From: Meconema thalassinum
Lineage: Eukaryota; Arthropoda; Insecta; Orthoptera; Tettigoniidae
Direction: 5' to 3'
Assembly (NCBI GenBank): GCA_946902985.2
Contig: OX336400.1
Coordinates: 171,751,043 to 171,815,042 of the forward strand
DNA: 64,000 bases
Part shown: positions 12,869 to 24,200 of the stretch, piece after piece
How positions within the stretch are numbered: position 1 is the stretch's first letter
Layout of the letters: each line of letters begins with the position of its first letter
Program-made: the position numbers and the translations under genes
The notes under the pieces: model-generated
Database searches by the model: none
Seen by the model: only the letters and a program-made list of their open reading frames with translations
Told to the model about the DNA's origin: nothing

Positions 12869-14219
12869 AAGTTTCATTTCTTACTTACTTCGTCTTCGTG
12901 ATACTCATTATTTGACTGATCTGAAACCATTGGCTACTTTGTGGCAAGTTTGGGAGGAATGTTTTCTTTGAGTTTTTGTCCGTTAACGTTCGCTTTTCTT
13001 CGTGATTCAACGTCGTAATGTTCAGTTCTTGAAAACAGGAAAAAACTAGTGGTATCGACAAAAATAAAAATCAAGTACCGTAGTTCATTAAAATGGTATC
13101 GTTAATCCAGTTCGCCAACTTTCCAAATAACTGGATATATTTTCACATGATCCCAAATCACTAAGTTAAACTGTGGAAATATCCCAACATCTGAATCACA
13201 CAATTATTTAAATAGCACTGTTTCCAAATACGGTAGGCTACGTTATCTAGTTAGTACTGGCCATTACAGCAGATCGTCACGTCTTTCCTCTTCTAAACAA
13301 CCAATCGGAAATACTTCGCATTGCTCTTACTAGAATCATGAAACACTTGTAGTTAACGAACTGATAAACTCGAGCCTATGGTTTTAGTAAAAATTAGTTT
13401 TGTCAATAAAATAAATTTCGCCCGATTATTAATAACCACTAAATAAAATGGATAAAAACCACTATATCACTTACTTCTTAATACCATTATTCGCATTCTC
13501 GACTGAAACATGAGGAATTGTGATACAGGAATGGTGATACGAACGTAAACATACCACTTCTTTCAATTTGTAATTGAGCCTTATGCTCAAGATTTTCTCT
13601 GTTTATGAAAATAATATACGATAAAATAAAACTAACAGATATCGTACAATTCCGTTGAGTTTTATAAAATAACAAGTGGTATATTTCGCCGTATTATTGT
13701 ACCTGTGACGTAAAAAATATACTGTCTAACCAATCTAATACAAATACTTTTTGAGTTTTTAAATTTATGTGTGTTAAGGCTACCCTTGAAGAGGGGAAAA
13801 TTAACCTTTTTATATTCCATAACTGGCATTGTTGTAAATGCAAACAGGTTTAAACTTCATCCCTTGTACTTGACTGTGAGTGAAATTCTGGTTTATGTTA
13901 TAACGTGTCATTAGGCGAGTGTGTATATGTAATGTTATTTCAGAGTACCGATAGCGTAGTTTTGAGATGAGTGCCCCGGAACATGAAACATGATACGTAC
14001 GTGGTATTTCCCTGAAGGTAGTGTTGAAAATATCATAGGCCTACTAGGGATGGCTGCTGTCAGCGTCGGCAATCAAATTTCGAATATTTAGGTAACCAGT
14101 CGTCATCGTGGAGCTTAAATTGAGGTACTCAACTACTCAGATGGGCTTAAAGATCAAATTACAACATTCTGTCCTTTCTTACAATGCATGCCACGATGGA
14201 TTTACGTTGCTGCCCCCGA
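12869..14219. other. Interior of the hAT-like element, unassigned
   Basis: No recognisable coding exons. Only short unrelated ORFs are seen, such as 13487-13675 on the minus strand. Confidence 0.45.
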
Positions 14220-14224
14220 CTTGG

Positions 14225-14310
14225 AATATGCAGATTTATTAAAGTTGTAACCTTCCCAGGTCACAAGGGATCGAACCCTTACTTTCGGGACGTACGATTT
14301 TCATAATCGT
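14225..14310 (-). mobile_element. tRNA-like (Ser-TGA-like) 3' fragment
   Basis: On the minus strand a perfect 5-bp anticodon stem ACGAT/ATCGT encloses loop TATGAAA (anticodon TGA). A T arm AAGGGTTCGATCCCTT follows, with its loop one base short. No D arm is found upstream. Best read as the truncated head of a tRNA-derived SINE or a tRNA pseudogene. Confidence 0.4.
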
Positions 14311-16335
14311 CCACATATTTTTATTTGATGCCTTTTTGTGTTTTATAATTATGTAATGAAGTGTATAATATTATGTGATTTATTTCCGATTAATTTGTTT
14401 AGGTTTTAAGGGATTGTAATTGGCAGGATCTGAGTCTAGTTGTATGTGAATATTTTAACATTGGAATAATCTTCAGTCAGAGAGTCTGGAATTGTGTGCA
14501 AGAACCAGGAATTAGGCTTGTTGTCGCCTGGGTTTTTCTCTCGCAAGCTCAAGTGCATGATGACTCATGCAGGTAGGAGGCTTGGCAACCCTGTGCTAGG
14601 GGTGTGTCTAGGGTATTTTGAAGACCAAGAAGGCACTCCTTATATGGTAATGTTTTGTTTTGATTGGCTGGTCCCGTGAGGGAAGCCAGGCAGGCCAGTG
14701 ATTTGTGGAGGGGAGATGAATGTTATTAGGACTTGACGAAGCTGTGAGAGCGACTAATTCTTAGGACTCCGTGGGGAGTAGTACTCAATCTTTGGACCGC
14801 GTGTAGGGCGGTGTACTCATCCTTTGGACTCCGTGTGGAGTGGTTCGTATTCTTGGAAGACTCCGTGAGGGAGTGGAACTTGTATTTTGGACTTGTGTGT
14901 TTTTGGTGGAGAAGGAAGGTATTTCAGACGATCACAAGTTGGTGTTCGATGTGCAATTACTGAGTTGCTGGCTATACATTCTCAAGGGAATTATGAGCCT
15001 AGTTTCAAACAATTAGTCTAGATTGTTTGTCTCGAATCGCATGAAGTATTGTAAACTAACGTCTGTTTACCGAAATTCTGAGACCATAGCGGTAAATTGT
15101 TATACGACAAATACTAGTAAAATATGTATTAGTAAACTCAGGAGCGAACTAGATGCGATAATCCAACACACGGATTTAAAGCATCTTTGTATAATCAGAT
15201 CCACGAAACTAGATAAATCGTTGGATGCTGACCATCAAAGTAATAATGTACATAATAGTCATAGTTGAGAGGCTTGCGTGTGAAATATATAGTAATTGTG
15301 CTGCGAGTAAGTAGGAGTGATTCTCTGGGAGCAACTAACCCTCGAATCAGTAGAGTTAAGTCGTCACAGCTGAAGTCAACGCCTGTAAGTACCAGTCATC
15401 ATTATTTCCGAGGGTCATCAATATGTCATAAGTGTGCCTGTGTGAATATGATAGGGAGTTTTAGATAGTCTGTATGACGAGGATCGTGCGAAGTGTATTT
15501 CATGTCTGGTATCAGAATATATTGTACATTTTACCAAATCTATAGTGCTTTTATTTATGAGGTGTAGTTAAGAGTGAATGTTTATTGCTGTTACTCATAC
15601 CGTACAGGTGTTTAACCCTCACGCAACCAGTGAAGCCGAGCAGTTACAAAGTTTCCATAACATATGAGGCTGTTTCTTCGCCTGAGTGTGTATTTAACTA
15701 TGAGTGGCATACGCTATAAATATGCGTTTGCTAAAATTACAAATTAAAAAAATAATACAAAGAATGTAGATTAAATTTTAACTGATATCATACACAACCA
15801 ATGTGCAAAAACAATTATTTAAATACCGGTACCAAGTTTGGAATTTCCTCATTGGTACAATTTCACATTCAAGTCAGATCAACAGCAAGAACACCAAGGT
15901 GACTAAGGCGATCCTTTCATTTATGTCCTTAAATAATCAACAATGCCAAAGTATATTCTCTTGTCGAGGGCCTAAACTTAATCAACTTGACGTTTAATGA
16001 CCAAGCAGTTTTGTACAGTTTTCCAGAATATTTTCCGTCCCTAAAACCTGCCGCATTAGCAGTTGCAAGTTTGTCCCCCCGTCAATACGGGTCTGAATAT
16101 AGTAAATTATCCAATATTGTAAGCACGACCTTACAGGACCAGTGTTTTACTAGTCAGCATAGAAAAGCTTATTTTAGGAGTTAAGAAACGCTATCGATGT
16201 TGCAATGTCTAAAAATATCTCCAGAACGTGCTTTTCATATCGACACTGCCGAAGTGAGGTGGCAAAAGTAGTAGCCACTCAAGATAGTGATAGGGAAACA
16301 TACGGTATTTAACACTAGGCATAACCGTATTGAAA
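14311..16335. other. Interior of the hAT-like element, unassigned
   Basis: Three short plus-strand ORFs (15023-15268, 15265-15468, 15803-15997) show no domain I recognise and are not supported as genes. Phrases such as ACTCCGTGNGGAGTGG repeat imperfectly at 14765-14875. Confidence 0.4.
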
Positions 16336-16339
16336 TTTG

Positions 16340-16390
16340 GAGCTTACCTAGATATTAGGCCCCTTTAAACATCAATTATCATCATCATCC
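16340..16390 (+). mobile_element. 3' tail fragment of retroposon family E or relative
   Basis: ACCTAGATATTAGGCCCC then TTTAAACATCAATTATCATCATCATC matches the 3' end of family E (compare 62958-63005). Only the tail is present, so this is a severely 5'-truncated copy. Confidence 0.5.
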
Positions 16391-16435
16391 ATTGGTGACA
16401 GAGTGCATGGCATCATTAGAACCATATTTTTATTT

Positions 16436-18768
16436 CATCATCATCATCTTGAGCAGTTTCCAACCGCTGGTCGGGTCTGCTTGGAACATAAGCCTCTCCA
16501 TCGTTTCCTGTCCATCCACCATCTCTCGTCATTTACTGTGTCCCAGCACACTCCTCTTTCCTCCACACTCTTCTTAACTCCTTTTGTCCATCTGTCCCTT
16601 GGTCTTCCCCTTGGCCTCCTTCCCGTCATTTCCATTCCAAACATCATCTTCGGTATCCCCTCCTCTTCCATCCTCCTCACATGTCCATACCATTGTAGCC
16701 TAGATCGCTCTATTCTATTTTGCAATGGTTCCTCTCTTACCATCTCCCTGACTCTCTCATTCCTTACTCTGTCCATTCTTGTCACTCCTACCCTACTCCT
16801 CTGGAACTTCATCTCCACTGCTCGTATTTTATTCTTGTCCCTTTCCTTCATCACCCATGTTTCTGAACCATATGTCAAAATTGGCACAAAGTAGGTCGTG
16901 TAGATGATTCCTTTACATTTTTGTGGTACATCTTTATTCCATATCATCCCCCTAACACTCTTGAAAAATCCATCTGCACACCTTCCCCTCTCATTTATTT
17001 CCATCCTATTGCCTCCCTTTTCTTCAATTATGCTTCCCAAGTACTTGAAGCATTCTACTTTCTGCAACTGCTGTCCTCCAAGTGTTATGCCCATATCCAG
17101 TCTGTTCTTCTTCCTCGTTGTGATGACCACTTCACTCTTTTGTGCTGAGAACTTCATCCCATATGATAACACTACCTTCTCCCACTCATCTAATTGCTCT
17201 TGTACTTCTTCCTCATCCTCTCCTCATACCAGAAGGTCATCAGCAAACAACATTGCCTTCATTTTCCTTTCCCCAATGCTATTTACCACTTTTCGTATGA
17301 TTTCATCCATCACCACTATAAATAACAGGGGTGAGAGGGCACTTCCCTGTTTCAGACCACTCTCCAGTTGAAACCATTCCGTTCTCTCTCTTCCCACCTT
17401 TACACAGCTTTTGCTTCCCTCGTACATTGCTTTCACTCTTGCCACTGTCTCCTTGTTCACTGCTTTTGCTCTCATTGCTTCCCATACCTTGTTTCTATTA
17501 ATACTATCATATGCTTTCTCAATATCCAAGAAGGTCATCACCAGATCTTTCCCATATTCATAATGGTGTTCTTGTAGCTGTCTTACTGCAAAGATGAGGT
17601 CAACTGTTGACCTTCCTGGCCTGAATCCATACTGTTCTTCCCTCAGCCCATCTTCAACTTCTGTCCGAATTCTTCTCTCCAGTACCTTCTCAAATATTTT
17701 GGCGCAGTGGCACATGAGTGTAATTCCCCTGTAGTTCTTGCATTCCTTCCTACTTCCCTTTTTAAATATGGGTATTAATATCCCTCTTTTCCAGTCCTCT
17801 GGTATTTTCTTCTCCCTCCATATCACTTTCATTACTCGAAAGAGCCACTGTGTTCCTATCACCCCTGCTGCTCTCACCATCTCCACACTCACTTCGTCTA
17901 TTCCCGGTGCCTTTCCCCCTTTCATCTTCTTTAATGCTTCCTCCACTTCTTTCCATGTCAATTCCTTCTCTGAAATGTCTTGGTCACTGTCTGTTTCTTC
18001 CTCCACAATGTCCACTACGCTGGTTTTAGTTGGATTTAGGAGTTCCTTGAAGTATTCTCTCCAGATAACCTTTACTTCTTCCATATTTTCGACCTCCTTT
18101 CCATTCCTGTCCACCATTCTGACATTTTCCCCTGTATCTCTTCTCTTTGCCTTTATCATTCCATACAACACTTTCTTACTGCCATCACAGTCCTCCTCCA
18201 TCATTTCTGTCCATTTCTCCAGCCATTTCTTTTTCTCTTCCTTCACTACTTCTCCTGCTTCTTTCTTCCGCTCTTGGTATTCTTCTCTTGTTCTGTCTGT
18301 CCTCTGTTGGAACCATTTCCTGAATGCTTCATTTTTCTTTTTCACTGCTTCCTTAGTTCTGGGGTTCCACCATGGTGTTTCCTTCCACCTTTTCTTTCCA
18401 CTAGTTCTGCCACACACGACTTCCGCTGCTTCTACCAACACGTCCTTGAACCTATTCCATTCTTCTTCACCTGTTTTTGGATCATCCTTCGGTAATTTGT
18501 TCCTCACTAATATCTGGAACTTCTCCTTATTTCCATCCTCCTTCAGCTTCCATGTCCTTATTCTTCTTTCTTGGTTCTCAGTTCTCCTCTTTTCCTTCAG
18601 TCCTCTCACCTTGGCGACCAGCAGACGGTGGTCACTGTCCAGGGCTTCTGAAGGTATTACCCTTATATCCGTGATACTCTTCTTTGTCTCCTTCCCGCAT
18701 AGAATATAGTCCACCACTGATTTCCTAGTCAAATCCCTGCTGTACCAAGTAATTTTATGGCTCTCTTC
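16436..18768 (-). mobile_element. RTE-like LINE, 5'-truncated, with 9-bp target duplication
   Basis: The insertion is bounded by direct repeats TTTTTATTT (16427-16435 and 18769-18777), so 2333 bp were inserted. The 3' end is a (GAT)n tail at 16436-16448, a tail type known for RTE-clade elements. The 5' end begins within the endonuclease coding region, as expected of incomplete target-primed reverse transcription. It lies inside the hAT-like element and therefore postdates it. Confidence 0.88.
16444..18765 (-). pseudogene. LINE ORF2 (endonuclease C-terminus, reverse transcriptase), one nonsense codon
   Basis: The minus-strand frame is open from the truncated 5' end to 16444 except for one TGA at 17226-17224. 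The N-terminal part has the end of an APE-type endonuclease (SVVDYIL, then SDHRLL). A basic linker and the RT follow: GGKAPGIDEV, NYRGITL, YGFRPGRSTVDLI, the FLDIEKAYDSI catalytic region, GLKQGSALSPLLF and FADDLLV with the catalytic Asp pair. Directly after FADDLLV comes the TGA, where related elements have a sense codon. Downstream in the same frame are FKYLGSI, YGSETW, WYGHVRRM and GRPRGRPRDRW, the usual RTE-type C-terminus. Product: copying of LINE RNA at nicked target DNA. The N-terminal endonuclease is missing, so this copy is dead. One stop in over 750 codons means a recent insertion. Confidence 0.88.
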
Positions 18769-18777
18769 TTTTTATTT

Positions 18778-19860
18778 AACAATTGTAAATACATATTACG
18801 TCAGCAACATTACAGAATTTTGTTATTGTGACAGTTGTCAGTTGACTATTTGTAACTTCCATTTATGAAATAAACTGGTGTGACAATGAACAATCTTATT
18901 TCAACATTCTCGGAAATCCAGGCCCCCTAAGGGCGCCCACGATATTAACCCATGCATGAGTACCAAATGGCCGAACAGACCCACTTAAAGGTTGAATATT
19001 CTAAGAACAATTCTTAGTAAGCACCCACAAACTGAGAGTAATCAACATGCAAAATTTCAGTTTCATAGCCCTTGTGGTTACAAAGATACGATGAATAACG
19101 AGTGAGTATCTCCTTTTTGGATTATATATATAATAAGATAAGATTGCATTACTTACCTTTAAATTAAATATAAATAGATTCGTGGACGAAGTACACAAAA
19201 TTAATAAATAATACTGTCGGCACACAGACACAGTTTAGGCGGCCGTTCATAGTGAACACAATACACACGAATGGAATGTAGGCTACGCGCATATAAATTA
19301 CAATATTCCTTTGTAATATTACCCAAGTGTCTAATTTAAAGCGAAAGCACACCAGAACTATTGCATAACTGACATAATATGTAGGATGATTTTAACCTTC
19401 CGGTGGGTGCTACTGATCTTATCTCATATTCGTCAACTACCTTACAGAAGTTACGTCTTTCCACATGACATTCAAATCCATATCGGCCAGTTTGTCAATG
19501 ACCCTTCTACACATTTGCTGTTGTTGCAAAAGTGATATGCGAGGTAGATTGCGCCTGATCGAGCACCATTAAGTAATAGACTATGTAGAGAACGAATGAG
19601 TGTTTCACTAATTGAAGCAAAACTATTCTTCAACAAATATTGTAATTTTTAAAATTCAGATTTCTGAGGTGTGCCAGACAGGCTTAATGCGCCCACTGCC
19701 ACTATACATTATTTAATGTATGGCCTGTCAGAATGTTAAATATCTGAAGTATTTATATTTAGTACAAATTAATTAGAATACTGTAAGCTCTTTTGCAAAA
19801 AAAAAAAAAATGTTTGTTCTCAGTCTGATTTTCATATCGTTTTATTTTTCAAGGATCCAG
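18778..19860. other. Right part of the hAT-like element, unassigned
   Basis: Shares CCTAAGGGCGCCCACGATATT near 18925 with hAT end-like sequence, perhaps an internal relic. No intact ORF. Confidence 0.35.
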
Positions 19861-19984
19861 GGGGGGCCATGGCCCCCCCCCTGCCCCCCCGTATGGGCGC
19901 CCATGCTTGGTAAATAGAGGTTAGTTTAAAACATATGGTGTATGAGGTTAGGAGCCTTTGAGGGTGTAGCAATATCCAATGTGT

Positions 19985-20330
19985 ATTTAAAAGTTTCAAC
20001 CTCACTTTACCGCCATGTTCGTTCTGTATTTTACAGGTTTATGGAAGTCTCATAGCTGAACTTCTAGTAGTTCCCTGTATCACCGTACAAAATTTCAGCG
20101 TGATATCAGTAATAGTTTCGGAGATATAGAATGCCGGTGAAATATTTCGCACAGCCAACATGTTGGATTGGTGAGACGTAATAAAATTTGAAGGGTGCGG
20201 TCGGGGTCGGCCGTAATAGTACTATGACCTTACCGAGTGCCATTGAGATCGCTCCAGCCGTTTAGAGGTTAATAGAGGGGATACACACACACACACGGAC
20301 AAAAGGTGATCCAATCATCATCATCATCAT
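19985..20330 (-). mobile_element. Family H fragment, copy c
   Basis: It has the reverse-oriented family H words CGCCATGTTCGTTCTG, TTTCGGAGATATAGAATGCC and CCATTGAGATCGCTCCAGCC, then (CA)n and GGACAAAAGGTGATC. It stops before the terminal AGCCTA hairpin, and the CTTG end is absent. A truncated copy closest to copies a and d. Confidence 0.65.
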
Positions 20331-21062
20331 CATCATATATATTATTTCATAAATATTTATAATTTCTTTAAAAAAAGGCTTTTAAAAATGTACGAAGTGT
20401 GCGATTTGCAAACACCGTTGCTGTAGGAAAATACGCTCCATAATTGTTGTCCACGGGCCGCTGTGACGCATGTTTCATGTCATAGTAACATTCTGAGGTC
20501 TTTCCTTTATCCTGAAATGTAAATAGTGCTCTATAATCATTTGTCTGAAATAAAAACATAACCTTTCTCCTTAAGTCTCTCATTATAAACCTATTGGGGA
20601 AAGTGAGGTTTATAAACATGCGAGATTTCTCGCACGGACCTCACCTGCGGTGCTCACAAGCCACTGATCGTGACAAATGAGCATTCAAATGAAAGAGACT
20701 AAACATTAGCAGTGACAAATTGCACTCTTTTTTTCATAAATCTCAGTAATTTCCTTAAAAAAATACTTTTAAAAAGATGTACGAAGTGTGTGATTTGCAG
20801 ATACTTTTGCTTTAGAAAAAAAAAGTCCTTTCGGCACGCCGGAAGGCGGAGGTAGATTTCACCGGACAAACTTGGGGATAGGCGAAAATAGGCACAATAT
20901 GCAGGTTTTCGTAGAAGGATCAGACCTTCGTTACTCATTTATTGCGAGAAAGCATTTTATAATTGGAGCTTAATTAACTTAGTTTTTCGTCATTTTATGC
21001 ATATTTTAAACATTTTATTGTCTTATGGGGACGGTAACCTTCTTGTCATTTGGGGTCCTTTT

Positions 21063-21119
21063 TTAGCCTATTTTCAATTTTGAAAAAATAGGCTTATGAG
21101 ATCACCTTTTGTCCGTGTG

Positions 21120-21153
<34 letters not shown>

Positions 21154-22579
21154 ATTCGTGTGTGTGTCCCCCCCTAATAAAATCTAAACGGCAGGAGCGA
21201 TTTCAATGAAACTCGGAAAGTTCATAGCACTATTCCCGGCGACCTCGATCGTGCCCTTCAAATTTTGTTACGACTCACCAATCCAACATGGCGGCTGTGC
21301 GAAATATTTCACCAGCATTCAATATCTCCGAAACTATTACCGATATTGCCCTGACATTTTCTATGGTGATAGAGGGAACTACTATAAGTTCACTTATGTG
21401 ACTTTTGAAAACCTGGTAAATACAAAACGAACATGGCGGCCAAGCGAATTTGCGAGTTTTAAATAGACGTTTCTCGCGATTTGACCAACCAAACGCAATG
21501 AAACTTGGTACAGTATATGTTTATATACATTGTAATGCACCGACATCTAACTTCGTTCAATTGTTTACTTATTCACAAGATGGCGGATGTGTGAAATATT
21601 TCACCGGCATTCTATATCTCTGAAACTATTAGCGGTATCTCCCAAAAATTTTGTACTGAGATAAAGGGCACTACTGGAAGTCCATCTATAAGATTTTCAA
21701 AAACCGATTAACTACAAAACGAATTTGAACATTTTAAATAGACTTTTCTCGCGATTTAATGTTCCAAGCGCACTGAAACCTGGTACAGGAAATATTTATA
21801 CACATTGTAATCCACTGGTATCTAATTTAGTTCAATTGTTTACATAACCTCAAGATGGCGGCTGTGCGAATTTTAAAATTAAGTTTTTATTTCTTGTGAT
21901 GTAGTCATGCGATCGAAGTGAAAGTTTGAATATTGAACCTACGCAATAATTTTCCTTTAATGGTACATGACTCTATGGCCTATACATTTAACAATCCAAC
22001 ATGGCGACCATCCGAAATATTTAGACGATACTGAATATCTACGAATCTATTTTAGCAATCAAACTGCATTTTTTAATGTTCATAGGGGCTATGAACTTAA
22101 GTTCACCTATAGGACTTTAAATAACCTGGTGATCACAAATCCAACATGGCGGTGACGCGAATTATAAATATTCGCATGGACGTTTCTCGCAATTTAACCA
22201 TCCGCGTGCAGTGAAACTTGGTACAGTAAATCTTTATCGGAATGTTAATCCACTGGCATCTAATTTATTTCAATTGTTTCCATAACCTCAAGATGGCAGC
22301 TGTGAAAATTTTTTAAATCTCCTTGTTTTTTCCTGTGTCCTAATTATGCGATTGAAGTTTGAATACTAAACGTTCACAATAATCTGCATGTAACAGTACA
22401 TAACTCTAGGACCTACATATATAAAATCCAACATGGCGACCATCCGAAATATTTAGTCGGTTCTCAATATCTACGAATCTATTACAGCAGTCAAACTGAA
22501 ATTGTGTATGTTGATAGTGGCAATTAACATAAGTAGGATATATGAAAATAGGCTGTATAGTTCTTCACGGAACTACTTG
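21063..22579 (+). mobile_element. Family H element, copy d, with readable empty site
   Basis: Starts TTAGCCTATTTTC within a hairpin, then TATGAGATCACC, (TG)n and GGAGCGATTTCAATGAAACT. Degenerate units with ATGGCGGC follow. It ends AATAGGCTGTATAGTTC, a hairpin (TAGTTC/GAACTA) and CTTG (22576-22579). The uninterrupted version of the host repeat is at about 29300-29320 (GGAGTCCATTTTTATACTTG). Comparison shows insertion into a T run with no target duplication beyond ambiguous T bases. Confidence 0.88.
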
Positions 22580-22688
22580 TTTTTATACTTGTGGTCACAC
22601 TGTCCTTATGCAAAGTTTCGGCACTGATGTGTAACTTTGTAACGGTCTGTTACTTCTTCACGCAAAATTATATCTCCCGCAGAGATTT

Positions 22689-23077
22689 TGGTTGGTTCCT
22701 CAGTTTAGGGGCTTCGACAACGCGGTCATGTAACCCCGTGTACTTTGGGTGAGTGTAGAATCTGTCTGATAAACGGTGTGAATTGTGATGGCTGCATTAG
22801 TCTGTAATTCAGGTAAGGACTGCAGATGATCGATTTCAAGCAGTAGTTCCTAATGTTGCTACCAGATACTACCGTCAACGACACCTAGCTGTGAACTTGG
22901 CAACTAGATGCCACCACAACCAGCAACTCGCAACGAACGTTGGAACTTCCCCTTCAAAGGAAAGCATACTGAGGGATTTTTAGCGCTCTTAGAAAATCCG
23001 ACGACTTCGGCCGGCTTTGAACCCGTGACCTTGGGCATAGAAGTTCAGCATGCTACCAGTTACGTCACCGAAGCCGC
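22689..23077 (-). mobile_element. tRNA-derived SINE (type D) inside family B
   Basis: The minus-strand head GCGGCTTCGGTGACG has tRNA-like boxes A and B, continuing to GAAGTCGTCGG, AAAATCCCTCAGTATGC and a distal part ending CTGAGGAACCAACC. The same SINE is at 29416-29805 in the second family B copy, partly at 30570-30785, and as an independent insertion at 53049-53964. No target duplication is seen here, so it was duplicated as part of family B. Confidence 0.7.
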
Positions 23078-24200
23078 TTCACACTTAGTCACATGGAAAT
23101 CTGAATCTGATCTCGTGCAAGTGCGTTGTCATGGCAACGTCTGATGGCTCATCCCTCATCAATTTAGTAGTGTTGCCATGTCAACCTCTGATAGCTCTTG
23201 GCATTTTCTTATAATTCCGAAATCATTTTTCTCATCCCTTGGCGTAATGGTGGGTCTTATCAAAAATTCTTTCAGACAAAAGTTTTAGGTAATTATTAGG
23301 GGAATATTTTCCATTTTTTACGGTTTTGATATTGTGCCTATTAACAGAGATATGATTCATGTTTCCCGAAAAACCCACTTTTTCCCACCCCTTTGGTCAA
23401 TGGTTGGTGCTATAAAAAAATCTTCAAACATAAATTTTTGGGCTTTATCCGACACAGAGTATGAACTTTGAACGGATTCGATATTTCACATATTAAGACA
23501 CTTATAGCAATATTTCACTTTTTCGAAAAAAAAAGCTCCCCATTATCACCCCCTTCGACTGATTTAACCCAGTAACGAACTCGACCGAGATTTTATAGGT
23601 ATACATATTTGGTAAAAAGTTCAAAGTGATTGGTGCAAAATTATGGCAGTTATCGTGTCCACAAGAAACTGATATATGTATATATATATACATACTTAAA
23701 TTATATATACACTTTTGAACTGACGGTGGTTTTGGGGTCTGGGGGATGTGAAACTCGAAGATATGTCGAAATTTTCCGGAAGTCGAAACATGGTACCCAT
23801 TGCAATAGTTAGCTTTCTAATGAAATCTACCAAATACGCTCCATAATTGCTGTCCACTTCACATTTTGGCCGCTGTGACACCTGTATCGTGTCATTTTAA
23901 CATTCTGAGGTCTTTCTTTTATCATTTTGCATGGATTTCAGAAACAGTAAATCAAAGGAATGAGTACTAAAATCGTATAATTTCATAAATATCGAATAAC
24001 CGGCGAGTGTTATGATGATCCAATTTTCAGTGAATGCCTTCTTAAGTTAGGGAACGTAGAACTTGGAATTTTAAATGAATGTAAATAGTGTTCTATAAAC
24101 ATTTGGTTGAAATAAAAACATAACGACCTTTCTTCTTAAGCCTCTCATTATAAACCTATTGGGGAAAGTGTGGTTTCTCGCACGGGTCCGCCAGTAAGCC

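Larger units (their letters stand above)
12755..19905. mobile_element. hAT-like DNA transposon, 7.15 kb, with 8-bp target duplication
   Basis: The left end CATGGGCGCCCATAGGATTT (12755) and the right end GTATGGGCGCCCATG (19891-19905) are inverted repeats. Both are flanked by the direct repeat CTTGGTAA (12747-12754 and 19906-19913), the 8-bp duplication typical of hAT. G/C runs adjoin both ends (12825-12847; 19860-19890). The element holds the LINE at 16436-18768 and a short E-type tail near 16340-16390. I see no intact transposase. A minus-strand open stretch near 19435-19565 of about 43 codons might be a relic but matches nothing I can name. Confidence 0.75.
20340..24200. repeat. Family B composite repeat, copy 1 (interrupted by H copy d)
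   Basis: The segments 20815-21062 and 22580-23830 match 29079-31526 closely (GGCACGCCGGAAGGCGGAGG at 20833 and 29089; the following text is near identical). The flanking words GATGTACGAAGTGTG and ATACGCTCCATAATTG occur at 20390-20460, 20770-20800 and 23835-23850, showing internal duplication. No ORF is conserved. The block contains a reverse-oriented SINE (22689-23077) and an AT microsatellite at about 23670-23710. Copy 2 ends in a Helitron-type CTAG terminus, so this may be Helitron-derived cargo. Confidence 0.7.

Noticed and set aside
12673..12971. Proline/histidine-rich plus-strand ORFs
   Set aside because: They translate the poly-C and (CA)n tract near the hAT end.
16403..18709. Long plus-strand ORFs opposite the LINE (up to 323 codons)
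   Set aside because: They are shadows of the minus-strand reverse transcriptase; composition is Ser/Phe/Leu-rich as expected of the antisense of a Lys/Glu-rich frame.
20299..20340. (CA)n and (ATC)n runs as regulatory elements
   Set aside because: They belong to the truncated H copy c and to a trinucleotide run next to it.
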